The position numbers and the translations under genes are program-made. A stretch of DNA of 64,000 nt, taken from contig NC_045150.1 in assembly GCF_008831285.2 (NCBI RefSeq), forward strand, positions 12,691,868-12,755,867, in the 5' to 3' direction. This document shows, one piece after another, positions 11,651 to 23,340 of the stretch. The notes under the pieces were generated by a model. It ran no database searches. It was not told the DNA's origin and saw only the letters and a program-made list of their open reading frames with translations. This DNA comes from Nymphaea colorata. Taxonomy: Eukaryota > Streptophyta > Magnoliopsida > Nymphaeales > Nymphaeaceae. Position 1 is the first letter of the stretch; every line of letters begins with the position of its first letter.

Positions 11651-12142
11651 TGTGAGAAAGAAGAATTAAGGAAGAGGAAGAAGAAGATTTTACGTGGTTC
11701 AGTGTAAATTCACCTACGTCCACGAGAGGGGGTCCTTCCACACTATGTGGTGGAGAGGTTTTCCACTATTTATAATGTTTACACGTTAGGCTTCTCCTTG
11801 ATCTTAGGAGAGATTACATCCTTATCATAATTGCTCTTATGAGCTGTATAAGAATCTTTAATATGATTGTCCGTTTTAGATTGACTTGCTTTGTTGTGCT
11901 GTTGCTTCTCTGGATCGCCATCTTCCTTAACCGACATACTCTTCCTTGAATGAATCTTCCCCAAATCATCATGAATATCCATAGCTATCTTGCCTTTATT
12001 ATCTCTTGCATTAATATCCAACGTAATCCCATTAATATCCAATGCAATACGTGGCCTGGCTGATTTGGCCTTGGTTGTAACCGATTGGTGATTATCCTCA
12101 TCCGTTTCACTTGCCAATTGGTGATTATCCTTATCCGTTTCA
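11651..12142 (-). repeat. Copia 5' LTR (492 bp)
   Basis: This LTR starts TGAAACGG and ends CTCACA in element orientation, and is flanked outside by AATAA. It differs from the 3' LTR by about nine base changes and one 21-bp deletion. Confidence 0.93.
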
Positions 12143-12147
12143 AATAA

Positions 12148-14696
12148 TCTATATAACAACCTTTTTTCCAATTGAAAAGAGTGTAGATTGGTCAAATGTG
12201 TAGCTTACCTCTCTTGCAGACTTAAGAGATAAATTAACGGTGGTCACTATAGGCGCTTATTTGAGAACTTCCCATAAATATTGAGCTTCTGTTTGTTAAC
12301 TTCAAAAATTGAGCAGTGAGGTGTTATTCGACAAGAAAATAAGCCGTTATTTTGTAATTTTTTCTTTGTTATTTAATGGTATTCAGTGTGACCTCTGCGG
12401 AGGATGGGTACTGGTGTCTCCATGCCTTCAACGCACATTTTAGTTGGTCAGCCGCTGGGCAATTGGCCACGCATTGGTTGGAGACATCGTTGCTTTTTCT
12501 ACATCTAAGCAATTACTTCGATGCTCGTATTTATTTCTACATAATTGTCGGTTGCCAGAAGTTCTTGATTTTCTCTGCAATCTGTCCTAAGTTATATATA
12601 TATATATATAAAACAGATTATTTACTCCAATACCTAGGTGCATACATGCGTGAAATTGTTAGAAGTTGGAACTTGCAAAAATAATTTTTCGACTAACCCG
12701 CTTGGCTCGACTTGCATGGGCTTCTTCTTAATCAATAATCCATCTATCTTCTGTTCATCACATCCCAGAGATGGTTGAATGATATATATATACTTGGTAG
12801 GTTCAAAATCGTCAGGGATAAAAACCAAATGGCTTAAACGTGATAATTAAAGTATTTTTCTTGCAATCTGATCTTACTGATATGATCTTAAGAATGAGTT
12901 GATGAAGAATGTTAATTAATGATCCACCATATTGAGGATCTTATACTAATCTTTGAAACAGATTTCATGAAACACGTAGGCCAAACGACCTCTTATATGT
13001 TCAGCTTGCATCCTGGCAGCTTTTTCGAGGCTGGAACAGGCACTGGCTAATGGGTACGTAGATCAGGATCCACCATATTGAGCACCTTGCTCAGTTTCGG
13101 CCTTGGCCAGCCCAAATATTTTGATTCCATATGTATAACAATATAAAGGATGGTGTCGTAATGTTTCGAAATACCAAGATTTTAATGTGTCACAATATTT
13201 TCAAAATATCAACGGAAACCCACAAGCCAGCCCAATGCAACTCAGAAGGGCGGTGCGTTGGGTGATCATGGAGCGTAGCGGTGTTTCCTTACTACTCTCT
13301 GTTATCGGACTCGAACCGAATTGGCATGGTCACCATCAATGGCCTGTTAAAGAGAATCCATTTGTCTTCTGTAACGTGGGTCAGCAACACCCAGGAGCCG
13401 TTCTTTCTGTGGATTAATTATTATTACTTTTCCCTATTCCCTTTTCTTCTTTTGTTGGCTTGATGCTTCGTGCTCTAAGAGATGGAAATCTTGGCGAAGC
13501 CCAAGTCGCGATATTGGAATGGAAAAAGTTCGGATGCTTAATTTCTTGACAGCATTGTCTTAGCACGACTTTTTTCTTTTTTCTACGTGAAATCAAGTTA
13601 GGTTATCTGGATAAACAGGATAAGCTGGTATGTCACTTTCTTGCTTAATGGATGAGTGGGAGAGGCTCACCAGAAGAAAGCCGAAAGTTTTCATTCAACT
13701 CTTCTTCCCCTAACGTACAAGCGAACGGAACGAATAATAGATGAATAAATTAAACAAGGCTCACTCAATTGTATTTAGCTAGTTTTAAACTTTCTAAGTA
13801 CTGCTCTCAACCTTATAGTATAACTGTATTTTTTTATTTACAGGCAACTCTCGCTAAAAGAATCAAACCTACACCATAGTGGTGCACGAAAATTCAGTAT
13901 AACTGTATTTTTTTTATTTACAGGTAACTCTCGCTAAAAGAATCAAACATGGTTATATACACCATATTGGTGCACAAAAATTTCATGTGCCAGTATGATT
14001 AATAATAAAAAAGCCCTTATTTGTATAGATAAATGAAAATTTTTGTACAGACAAAAGAAATATAACAAAATTTTTGTAGTTTCAAAAGTATCCCTTTAGT
14101 GTACGATTGTTTTTTGCACCCGACTCTAAAAGATGACATTCCAAATCTTGCTAACAGTTTACTTTTTCCTGTGCTCTGCAAAGGAGAAGTGAAACTAAGA
14201 TTTTGCAGGCTTAATAGACCAAAATACCAAGAAGAAAAAGATAACAAAAATTAATTAAAGCATCTTAAACTTCTGGAAAAAAAAAGCACCAAAAATTCAA
14301 TTTTAACCCACTTCCAAAGCATGCCAAGTAAAGTAAAGCTAACCTCTCTCTAGGTGATAATAATGAACCATTTATTCCATATATAAGACCTAGCGTCGTG
14401 TCCATGTAAAGATATATCATATGGTCATAAGTCATAACAGCATACGCAAAGCAAAGTCCCTGGTTATAAGTCATAACAGCGTACGCAAAGCAAGGATCAA
14501 CGCGGGACCCAGACGTCAAAGCAACACCGAAAGCTTTAGATTTACAGACACATCGGCCAATCGAGAAAATGAAGGAAGAAAACAGAAACTGAAATAAGGC
14601 CAACAGTACGTACCATTACCACCTAACGACGAATCGCGCCCCCCAAACTACCAACCGGTATTCCGGCGGCCGGGAAACCACCACCGTGGCTCTCCC
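12148..14696. other. Gene-free spacer with small tandem repeats
   Basis: No gene recognised. It contains a TA run near 12595-12611 and a short tandem duplication around 14423-14493 (units sharing ataagtcataacagc and tacgcaaagcaa). Open frames here are short and lack family features. Confidence 0.5.
13817..13985. repeat. Tandem duplication of about 79 bp
   Basis: Two units begin agtataactgtattttttt at 13817 and 13896. They share the core actctcgctaaaagaatcaaac and end around ggtgcac(g/a)aaaattt. The second unit has a small insertion. No coding content. Confidence 0.85.
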
Positions 14697-15276
14697 TTAA
14701 CAGTAAGCAATACACTTCTTCCTGCAGTCGATGGTGCACCCACTGCCGCCGTAGCTGTAACCCTTGCCTGACCCGCTGAACGACCCAAAGCAGCTCGCTG
14801 GGTAGGTCAGACTCTTCCTGTAACACGGCCCGGGAGTGTTGCAGGTAACCGTAGGGCGGTAGACGCTGCCGCGGGAGTATCCGCCACCAGGTCCGCCGAA
14901 CCCGGCGCCGTACCCGCCACCCATCCCGGGGAATGGAAAACCGACCCGGCGCCGTACCCGCCACCCATCCCGGGGAATGGAAAACCGCCACTGGGGAAGA
15001 AACCGCCGTAAGGGTCTCCATCGGAGTGGGGCCGTGGTTCGCCCTCCTGAGCTCTTCCTCGAATCCGTTTGCGGTCTCCTCCCGGTCCGCCCCGGCCAGG
15101 ACCAGGGTGGATGGACTGCAACCACTAAAAGCGAAAGGATTGATGATGTCATCTTCTTCATCGTGGGCAATAGCTAGCGAGATACAGAAAAACAGAAAAA
15201 AGAGAGAAATGAAGTGGAGATGGTGATTGTTCCCTTGTGTCTCGGAGTCTGTACAGTCCTTTGCTTTGTTTTGCAT
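14697..15276 (-). pseudogene. Small secreted glycine/cysteine-rich protein gene, frame-disrupted
   Basis: The gene has an ATG at 15274-15276 and a TAA at 14697-14699. The first frame encodes a hydrophobic signal peptide (HFISLFFLFFCISLAIA) followed by an acidic HDEEDD stretch. The glycine-rich middle (GGFPFPGMGGGYGAG) lies in a second frame. The conserved C-terminus (TCNTPGPC, SFSGSGKGY, CTIDCRKKC, AYC) lies in a third. This C-terminus resembles a plant family of short glycine-rich secreted proteins with a CTIDCKKKC signature; from memory the family has Cys where this copy reads LTYPASC. A perfect 44-bp tandem duplication (14900-14943 and 14944-14987) explains the second frame change, since 44 is not a multiple of three. 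The first change, after the signal peptide, is unexplained and probably a small indel. It may be a pseudogene or contain assembly errors. Confidence 0.6.
14900..14987. repeat. Perfect 44-bp tandem duplication
   Basis: Two adjacent identical 44-bp units begin acccggcgccgtacccgcc at 14900 and 14944. They lie inside the glycine-rich coding region and shift its frame. Confidence 0.95.
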
Positions 15277-15732
15277 TGTGCTTCCTTTGCTTATGTTGAG
15301 TCATTTGCTTATGCATGTTTAATTATAAGGGAGTACCCTCCCACCGATCTAAGTGTCAAGTATTGAGATTTCTTGTTTTGGGTGGTCGGCATGGGAATCC
15401 TGTAAACGGCCTTGGCCATCCTACATAAGTAAAGTCGAGATCATTCTCCTTGCTTATCTTTCTTGTGATGTACTAATTTTTCAAGTGAATACATTGCGAG
15501 ATTTCTTTATTCCCAAGCATTCTTTATACACTTGTTTTCTCAAATTACTTTTGCGTCCCGTTCAATGGTTTGAAGGCTTGCGGCAATTAGGTTCTTGCCA
15601 CGCCGTATGGGCCGAAGTTGTAAGCCCATGACAGTGACGGTGGTGGGTTTAAATAAGGAAGGTTGAGAGTTATGCATTTAAGAAGAGAGAGAGCGAGAGA
15701 GAGAGTTGGCTGGCGGAAGAAGAAAGAGAAGA

Positions 15733-15767
<35 letters not shown>

Positions 15768-17300
15768 CCATCCAGTTGATCAAGAGCAATTATTGTGCTT
15801 TACATGACCACCATCCTCTATGCAGGCAGATACGTGGAGGATTTCCGCTGAATCAATCGTAAGTTTTTTGTAGTCAAAATGAAAAATATGCTTTTGGAAA
15901 ACATTGCAGCTCAGGGCTTGATTCCTACCAACTGAGCCATTCTTGTAATAAATCTTGCAAGGACAAATCTATCAATGAAAATGAGAATAATATGATTACA
16001 TAGATAGCTTTAGGATGTTTTACCTAGCTATTTCATACCTTGTTTGTGACATGAAAAGCTGCTTTCCTTGAATTGAATGCAGGTTGACTTGGAGCCTATA
16101 TATCACAACTGTGAATGTACTTGTAGTGAAACTAATTAATATTGGGTGGGCATAGAAAATGAAGTCGTGTTTCTGCATGCATGCAGTTAGATGTTGCAAG
16201 AAATTAAAAATCAATGGATGTCTTTTTTTTTTTTTTTAACTTAAAAGCCTTATTTATATATTTAAAGAACATTATTTTGCAGATGTCGAAGTCTTTAAAT
16301 ATGGTGGCCAATAATTTTTTGACAAAACTTAAACTTAATTGCCAGTGATCATTTGATCAGCTGGAATGCATTAAACCGTATAGTAACACTTATGTCGACA
16401 TGGATGACGATCGGAGAAGGGGATAGTATCGTTGTTGGGTCCATTTAAATAGAGTTCATTGTTTGCATGATTGGTCCTTCATGGCTTCTGGAATTATGGC
16501 GTTGTGTGTCCTTTCTTTCTTCCTCATTTTCTCTATGGAGTTGCTTCAATAATGATTCAGTGGGAAAATCTCTGCCTGATAATTTTTTTTTTTTTGGGGG
16601 CAGGAATTCCTAAATAAAATAGTGCTAGATGTGTAAGATTAAACCAAAAAAACCATAAATATGAAAAATATTCTGATATATTAACATCAAACAAGAACAT
16701 AACTATTGCAACTTAATCCTCTGTTTGATTTGGGTCTGCGTGGATGGGACTTGACACAAGCTAAGTTTGAGCTATGTTGGAGATGCTTGAGATCGACTCA
16801 ACTCTTGATAAACCCAGTTCGAGCTCGGCTTGGACTGGGGTCGAGATCGAGTTATATAGCTCGAGAAAGCTGGACCAACCCGAGCTTATCATAGCTCCAC
16901 AGCAGCTAAGCCAAGGCAAATTGACTATTAAAGAAAAAATTCGTTACAATGCATATGCTTGAAAAAAAAAGAAAAAAGCAAAGGGTTTAAAAAAGAACCT
17001 GTTGTATACAAATTTAAGGAGTCCACTGTGCTGAAACGTTTTTATATAGCAAAAAGTTTTATACGATGTTTCGAAGCATGCTTGTGACTATTAAACACAA
17101 TTAAGTTAAGAAAAACGTATAATTGAGAATTGAATTCTTGATCAAGCAAGGAGTAGTTTTGCAAATAAATCCACATTTAAGCATTTAATTATACCTAACT
17201 TTTCTCTTTATACGCCAAACACCAAATTGGAAAATGGTATAATAACTACCTACTGCTGCCTGCATCTTAGGTTAAACAGACAATCACAGCATTAGTCGTT
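15277..17300. other. Spacer between secreted-protein gene and LDL2
   Basis: No gene recognised. A GA microsatellite sits at about 15691-15764. Around 16740-16930 is AGCTCGAG-rich sequence resembling dispersed plant repeats, but no element ends are visible. Confidence 0.5.
15736..15764. repeat. GA microsatellite
   Basis: A clean run of GA dinucleotides is preceded by an imperfect GA-rich stretch from about 15690. Confidence 0.95.
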
Positions 17301-17369
17301 ATTTGGATGTGTAATCATGTTTGTGGGACCTTCATCTCGTTTTCTGCTCTGAATTGTAGAATCAATACT

Positions 17370-18175
17370 CGAGGGAAGGACCTTCGCCAGATAGAGAGAA
17401 AGAGAGAGAGGAGAGAATTGGATTGGCGTTGCGAGCGAGATTCAAGTCCTCTAAGCCAGGGGGGACATGAAGAGATCGGATTGCCATTAGAAGCCCTCAA
17501 CTCAAATGGACAGCGGGAGTCGCAACACAACCACTCAAGCAGCAGCTCTAAAGAGAGAGGAACCAACTCGCCGGTCATTTTGTGGCGAGAACTGTTTTGC
17601 CAAACCGTAATAACGATAATCACGTACCGTTCTTCTAGGGTTACCGTATCGGTCGTGATTCCGGCGCTCTCCCGCTCCTTTTCAACTCTCTCTCGCGCTC
17701 TCGCTCTCCCGCGCGCTTCTTGAAAGCCTTCTCGTCACAACCTGCAACAATCTCTCTCTCTTTCTCATCATAATCAGAACCATATCTCTCTTCCCCGTGC
17801 GTGGTGCTTGCCCATAAGTGTCTGGAGTCTTTCTTGTGTCCATTAGAAATCGAAAATCAAGAAAGAACCGCCTCGCTAGGGTCACCGCCTCAGAAACAGA
17901 AACCCGGACGCGGCGAGAGTTTCAGCCCTTTGGAATGCACCACCAAAGGTAGCTATCTCCAACCTTCAGTCTGTCTCTGTAGGGTTCTCGTTATTCACCA
18001 TGTCTGCTCATGTTTTCACCTACCCATTTCACCATTATGTTCGTAAGAGAGCGATTTCCACGCATGTTTTGAAGTATGCCCATAAATTTTAGCAAATCTC
18101 CATGACCTAGCCGATTCTGCCCGATGGATAGACGTGGTCGTTAGTTTCTTGTTCTGTGTATTTACCGGTGACAAG
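17370..18175 (+). promoter_or_regulatory. Presumed LDL2 5' untranslated/promoter region
   Basis: A GA- and CT-rich tract with long runs of ctctctc (about 17680-17765) lies directly upstream of the LDL2 start, as is common in plant 5' leaders. The open frames in it show no protein family features. A splice in the leader is possible but cannot be fixed from sequence. No TATA box position is claimed. Confidence 0.35.
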
Positions 18176-20547
18176 ATGGGGGGCACTGCGGCAGAGAGTA
18201 GCTGTTGGAGAACAACAAGGAGGAATGCAGGACGCAAAAATTATGATGAGAACATGATAGATGAGATCATGGAGAGCCATCTTGGTAGCATTCCGAAGAA
18301 GCGGAACCGTACGGTGGCTGATTTGCAGAAGGAGACGGAATTAGAGGCCATGATTGCCTTGTCGCTGGGGTTCCCGATTGATGCGCTGCTTGATGAAGAG
18401 ATCAGAGCTGGGGTGGTTAGTGAATTGGGTGGGAGAGAGCAGAATGACTACATTGTGGTCAGGAATCATATCCTGTGTATGTGGAGGGATAATGTTGGTA
18501 AATATCTGCACAAAAACGAAATTATGGAGTCAGTGAGCAATGATATGAAGGGATGGTCCGGAAGGCGTACGAGTTCCTTTTGTCTAATGGGTATATCAAT
18601 TTTGGGGTTTCAACTTCTATCAAGGCAGAAATTCCCAAAGAAGCTACTATGGGCAGTGTGATTGTCATAGGTAGTGGTCTTGCTGGATTAGCTGCCGCAA
18701 GGCAGTTATTGAGCTTTGGGTTTAAGGTAGTAGTTCTTGAAGGAAGAAAGAGACCTGGTGGGCGAGTTTATACAAAGAAAATTGGCCGCAGAGGTAGGTG
18801 CGGTGCAGCAGATCTTGGTGGTAGTATTATCACTGGAATCCATGCGAACCCACTCGGAGTTTTGGCAAGACAGTTGTCTCTTTCTCTTCACAAGGTGAGA
18901 GATAAATGTCCTTTGTATAGGCCGGATGGATCACCATTGGATGAGGAAACCGATTCAAAGGTTGAGTTCATCTTTAATAGATTGTTGGACAAGGCTACAC
19001 AACTGAGACAGACAATAGGTGCAGAATCTGCAGCAGGGATTTCACTGGGTTCTGCTTTGGAGACATTCAGGCAGCTCTACAGCGTGGCGCTTAATGTGGA
19101 TGAAAGGCAACTTCTTGATTGGCATCTGGCAAATTTGGAATTTTCAAATGCCGGTCTCCTGCCACAATTGTCACTTGCATTCTGGGATCAGGATGATCCA
19201 TATGAAATGGGTGGGGATCACTGTTTTCTTGCTGGTGGTAATGGTCGCTTGATCGATGCTATGTGCGATAATGTGCCTAATTTCTACGGGAAGACTGTGG
19301 ATACAATTAAATATGACAGTCATGGTGTTGAAATGATAGCTGGAGGTCAAGCTTTTCAAGCTGATATGGTAATATGCACAGTGCCGCTTGGTGTTCTCAA
19401 GCGTCGGTCCATAACGTTCTCTCCAGAGTTACCTAAAAGGAAACTCCATGCAATAGACAGACTGGGTTTTGGATTGCTCAACAAAGTGGCCATGATATTC
19501 CCCCATGTATTCTGGGGTGAGGAGCTTGATACTTTTGGCTGTATCAATGATGATAGTTCAAGGAGAGGCGAATTCTACCTGTTTTACTGCTGTCACATGG
19601 TTTCAGGCCGACCAGTTATTATAGCTTTAGTGGCAGGTGAAGCTGCGATAACATTTGAGAGCACAGATCCAACCCATTCGCTTCACCGGGTTCTAAGTGT
19701 TCTCAGAGGTGTGTCTGTTGGGAAGATGTCCTGATACAACTATTTTTTTTCTTATATTTTTTTGGATGTTAGTTTAAAGGCATAGTTTTACTTGCCCTGG
19801 TAATAACCTTTAGCCACGTTTGCAGGTATATACAGTCCCAGAGGTATTGAAGTACGAAACCCCATTCAGACGATATGTACTAGATGGGGAAGCGATCCTC
19901 TGTCCTGTGGCTCATATTCACATGTCAGGGTTGGGTCATCTGGTGATGACTATGATATTCTTGCGGAAAATGTGGGGGATGGTCGGCTTTTCTTTGCTGG
20001 TGAGGCCACATCCAGGCAATACCCAGCCACCATGCATGGTGCTTTTTTGAGTGGATTGCGGGAGGCTTCTCACGTTCTCATGGCTGCTAGAAGTAGGCAG
20101 ACTGCTGTAATGAAGCCCATACCAAGATATTCTCAACTGTCCGAGGATATTCTCGTTGATCTGTTTAAAAAGCCTGATCGGACAGTTGGAAAATTTTCCT
20201 TCATATTCGATCCCAGAACAGATGATCCCAACTCTATGGGGCTCATGAGGATTTCTTTTGGAGAAAATCATGACGTCAAAAACGTGGGCGAAGGTGAAAA
20301 TGCTAGAATTCAATGCTCATCTAAATTACAATTACACCTATATGCGGCCATATCTAAAGGAAAAGCAGATGATCTGAAGTTCGTTAGTGGGAGCAACGAA
20401 AATAAGCTGATTTATCTTCATAAAAATATTGGGCTGAAATTAATGGGGAGTAGAGGATTAGGAGCATCAGGAAACTGCTTAGTTGCAAGCATTGCTGGTG
20501 CACGAAAATCCAGTGGACGAAGCAGTTTTTCTTCTGTGAAAACATGA
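18176..20547 (+). CDS. LDL2: LSD1-like histone H3K4 demethylase, LDL2 orthologue, with one apparent frameshift
   Basis: This is a nuclear FAD-dependent amine oxidase; in Arabidopsis LDL2 acts with related demethylases to repress FLC and other loci. Exon 1 spans 18176-19708, the intron 19709-19825 (GT...TTTGCAG), and exon 2 19826-20547 (TGA). The start at 18176 fits the conserved N-terminal RKNYDEN motif. A SWIRM domain follows (ALSLGFPIDALL, DYIVVRNHI, NGYINFG), then the FAD-binding GSGLAGLAAA, VVLEG and RPGGR. FGLLNKVAM contains the lysine equivalent to the LSD1 active-site Lys. The C-terminal FAD site reads FFAGEATSRQYPATMHGA. Total length would be about 751 residues, against about 746 in Arabidopsis as I recall. 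At 18550-18552 a run of three G is one base short of keeping frame within SWIRM; with four G the alignment to LDL2 is gapless. The frame downstream is fully open, so I favour a homopolymer error or very recent mutation. Confidence 0.9.
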
Positions 20548-22470
20548 CAGCTTCCTACTGCACAATGTTTCTTCTGAACATGCTTACGCAGTCTTCTTGA
20601 GTATTCTTGGACGTTGGGATTGGTATCCATGCCTCGAAGAAAGATAACCCAAGATATTGGCACCAAAGATGGTCAAAGGAGGCAAAGAAAGCCCAACTTT
20701 CATAGTCCTTATTGCTTTTGCTATGGGATGAAATGAAAGACCCACTATTTTTTTGTCTGAAGAGGACTGGTTCCATATTTGTCCATCCATTTCAGTGAAT
20801 TGCTAATAATTCTTTGAAGGGCACCTAATGAAGTGATGATTCAAATGATTGTTGAATTTACTGTTTCTACATGCCTTTTAGAAAAGCAAGGTTCGGTAAC
20901 TTGGAGAGAATTAAAATGCCCAGAAGCTGTTACTGTGATGTATGGGTGTGCAACTCCATTTAGGTGTATTGTTGTATTGAAATGCTTTGTAGCTATTTGC
21001 TGCAACAATTTCTTCTTATTTTGCTGTCAGTGACTGGGTGTACTCTGCTATGTTGTTGAACCATTTTAGGTTGCGCCTGTTGGTGTAACGTATCATGCAC
21101 GTTAGCCTTTCTCTTTGTTTTAATGATTCTCTTAGCTGCCTTTTTTTTTTGTGTTTTCCAACTTTTTTACTTTATTTACTCTCTTATAATATCTTTTTCA
21201 TTTTTGAGTCGTTATTGTGGATTCAAATATACGTGATGGCCTGATAGGTGAGACTATTAGCCTATATCGAATTCTTAGAAGTTCGACCTTCTAGTATGTG
21301 CACAATTTTTTTGTGCTTTTATTGCGCTCTGCTTTTCACTGTCAACAAATCATTCTCACATATTGCCCAATGTGGTACTCCAAATAGCATTTCTTGCTAA
21401 GCTAGAATCGCATCATAAGGTCATATATCCACAAAAAGCTCGGCAACTTTCCTACTTGTCTGCACATGTGAACTGTTACAAAGCACAAGAATCATGGCAG
21501 CATGCGATATGATGCTACATCTACAATTTGCATAAAAATGAAAAAATAGAAACTTTCAGAAACTCTCCTAATGATTTGCGACAATGAAAAAGTACACTAG
21601 TTTTTTGATAGCGTTAAAAGTGCACACAATTATTTTCATGGTTGTTCAGAAAGATTCATAAGCTTGTCTGCGTCAAATAAATTGCCAATTTAGTCAACAA
21701 ATTATTATTTACCCTCTAAAGACACAATATAAAACCATGTGCATGACTTTATTAATGCAATTATGTTTTCTTTGAAACAGTTTGAGGAAACTGTAATACA
21801 GCTAAATTAGAACATAGGACTAATCGATAAAAGGTCATTTTTTATTAATGCGCAAAACTTAATTGTGTTTCTAGCAATATTAAAGTCAGACATGTCTATA
21901 GTCAATTCCAAAATTTTACGTGTCTTTTTGAAAAATTAAGAAAGGAACATTAACTTCTATATCATGCTTCACTGAATTTGTTTACTATTTTTTACATATT
22001 AAAGTTAGATGTTGTTTTTCGACTCATTCGAAACACCTCTAGCATTCGTAAATGGGGTGGTTGTTCTTCACTATATTGAACTTTGAATTTTAAAATGCAT
22101 TAGAGGTGATTAATCCCATTGACATAGATATACTATCCGTAGTATGATGTACCTTGAATGCGACGGCGTTGTGATTAAGTGTATGGAGGTGCAACATCTA
22201 TATTGTGATCCAAACGCAGTTTTTTGTTTTTTAAATTCTAATGCAGAAAATTTATACTCATGATGTGAGACTTAACTGCACTTCTAGTGGTATGAAATGT
22301 GTTGGTCAGTTCATGTGCCTCTTAAGGCCTATAGCTGCTTAGGCCTGTGAACATGGTGGTTCTCATGAGATTTGATCTCGGACTATTTTGTTTGACAGCC
22401 AAAACCCATTCCACTGCACCAACTCTCATAGGGCTCAAAGACACTTTTTTAAGGTTTTATGTTTTCAATG
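20548..22470. other. LDL2 3' flank and gene-free spacer
   Basis: The first few hundred bases are probably LDL2 3' untranslated sequence. The rest is AT-rich with no recognised gene, RNA or element ends. Confidence 0.5.
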
Positions 22471-22474
22471 ATCA

Positions 22475-22690
22475 AAGGCGTTTGACCGGAAATCCACTGT
22501 AGCAAGGGAGATATATTTTAAATTTTAAAGTTTCCTCGTTTTTATCAAACGCGAAATTAAAAAAATGCCCGTTAAATGCATTTTCAGAAATATCTTTTGG
22601 GAAACTCCTTTCCTTCCAGAGGGGTGAAAAAATAAACCCCGGTTTATTTTTCTCCCCGTTAGGGCTCGCCTTCGCCTCCCACCCACACAA
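22475..22690 (+). repeat. Unnamed dispersed repeat, copy A
   Basis: It shares ends with 27528-27728: both begin GGCGTTTG followed shortly by CCGGAAATCCACTGT, and both finish with a TTATTTTT stretch and CCCGTTAGGGC. Both are followed by CT-rich sequence containing a CCGCAGCTGC-like motif. The interiors are AT-rich and diverged. Family unknown. Confidence 0.55.
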
Positions 22691-22695
22691 CGCCT

Positions 22696-22971
22696 AAGGC
22701 TGGGCGTCGGGCCGAGCCCGGTATGGGCCAGGAAAATCCCGGCTCGGGCCGGGCCCGGGCCCGACAGCCAGGCTCGGGTCGGCCCGGCCCGGTAACTAAA
22801 AATATATATATATATTTTAATTTTTTGGTTTAATAATATTTTTTTATTCTTAATAAATATATTTTATATTAAAAAATACTATTTTATAATTAAAAAATAT
22901 TTTTTAATTTAAATGGGCCGGGCCCAGCCCGGAACGAGACCCGGCCCGGCCCGATACCCACCCCTAGCTAG
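22696..22971. mobile_element. hAT-like non-autonomous element
   Basis: An AT-rich core is bounded by inverted GC-rich arms built of GGGCCGGGCC-type sequence. The left end reads AAGGCTGGGCGTCGGGCC. The right end read inward is CTAGCTAGGGGTGGGTATCGGGCC, so the arms match imperfectly with five extra bases at the right tip. The flanks are an 8-bp direct repeat CAACGCCT (22688-22695 and 22972-22979), the target-duplication size of hAT transposons. TAGGGGTGGG-type ends are common in plant hAT derivatives. No transposase is present. Confidence 0.6.
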
Positions 22972-22978
22972 CAACGCC

Positions 22979-23340
22979 TCCCTCTCCCTCCTGCCGCAAG
23001 CCCGCAGCTGCCTCTTTCGCCCTCTCACTCGCCTCTCCCTCCTGCCGCAAGCCCGCAGCCCGCCTCTTTCGCCCTCTCACTCTCCTTCTCCCTCATCCTC
23101 TCTCTCGTCCTCTCACTCTCCTGCTCCCTCGACCGTCTCTATCGCCAGATCGACCTCATCTTGCTCGCCGCCATAGATCAGATCCTCATCAGATCTGTGC
23201 ATCTCCGTCCCTCCACCTTAGGTAACCATCTCTCTCCCTCTCTCTCTCGATGTCGTCGCTGTTCTTCTGCCGTGAAAAGCAGCCAATCCCTTGTGCAGAT
23301 CTGTGAAGGCGGAGGAGTGACGCCGGAAGAGTGAAGGCCT
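22979..23340. other. CT-rich low-complexity tract with short tandem repeat
   Basis: Pyrimidine-rich sequence contains two copies of a unit of about 55 bp with cctcctgccgcaagcccgcag and cctctttcgccctctcact. It resembles a gene leader, but no following coding exon was recognised. Confidence 0.5.

Larger units (their letters stand above)
6976..12142 (-). mobile_element. Ty1/copia LTR retrotransposon, complete but inactive
   Basis: The element lies on the minus strand. Direct LTRs are at 11651-12142 (5') and 6976-7488 (3'), each starting TG and ending CA in element orientation. The flanks carry identical 5-bp target-site duplications AATAA (6971-6975 and 12143-12147). A primer-binding site TGGTATCAGAGC abuts the 5' LTR, and a purine tract TTTGAGGGGGGA abuts the 3' LTR. 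Between them, gag, protease, integrase, reverse transcriptase and RNase H follow in copia order. The LTRs differ by about nine substitutions plus a 21-bp indel, so it is a fairly recent insertion. The whole gag-pol stays in one frame from about 11603 but is interrupted by four stop codons, so it cannot make its own proteins. Confidence 0.95.

Noticed and set aside
17307-17723. 138-codon plus-strand frame upstream of LDL2
   Set aside because: Low-complexity GA/CT-rich leader sequence, no family features; fits a 5' untranslated region.
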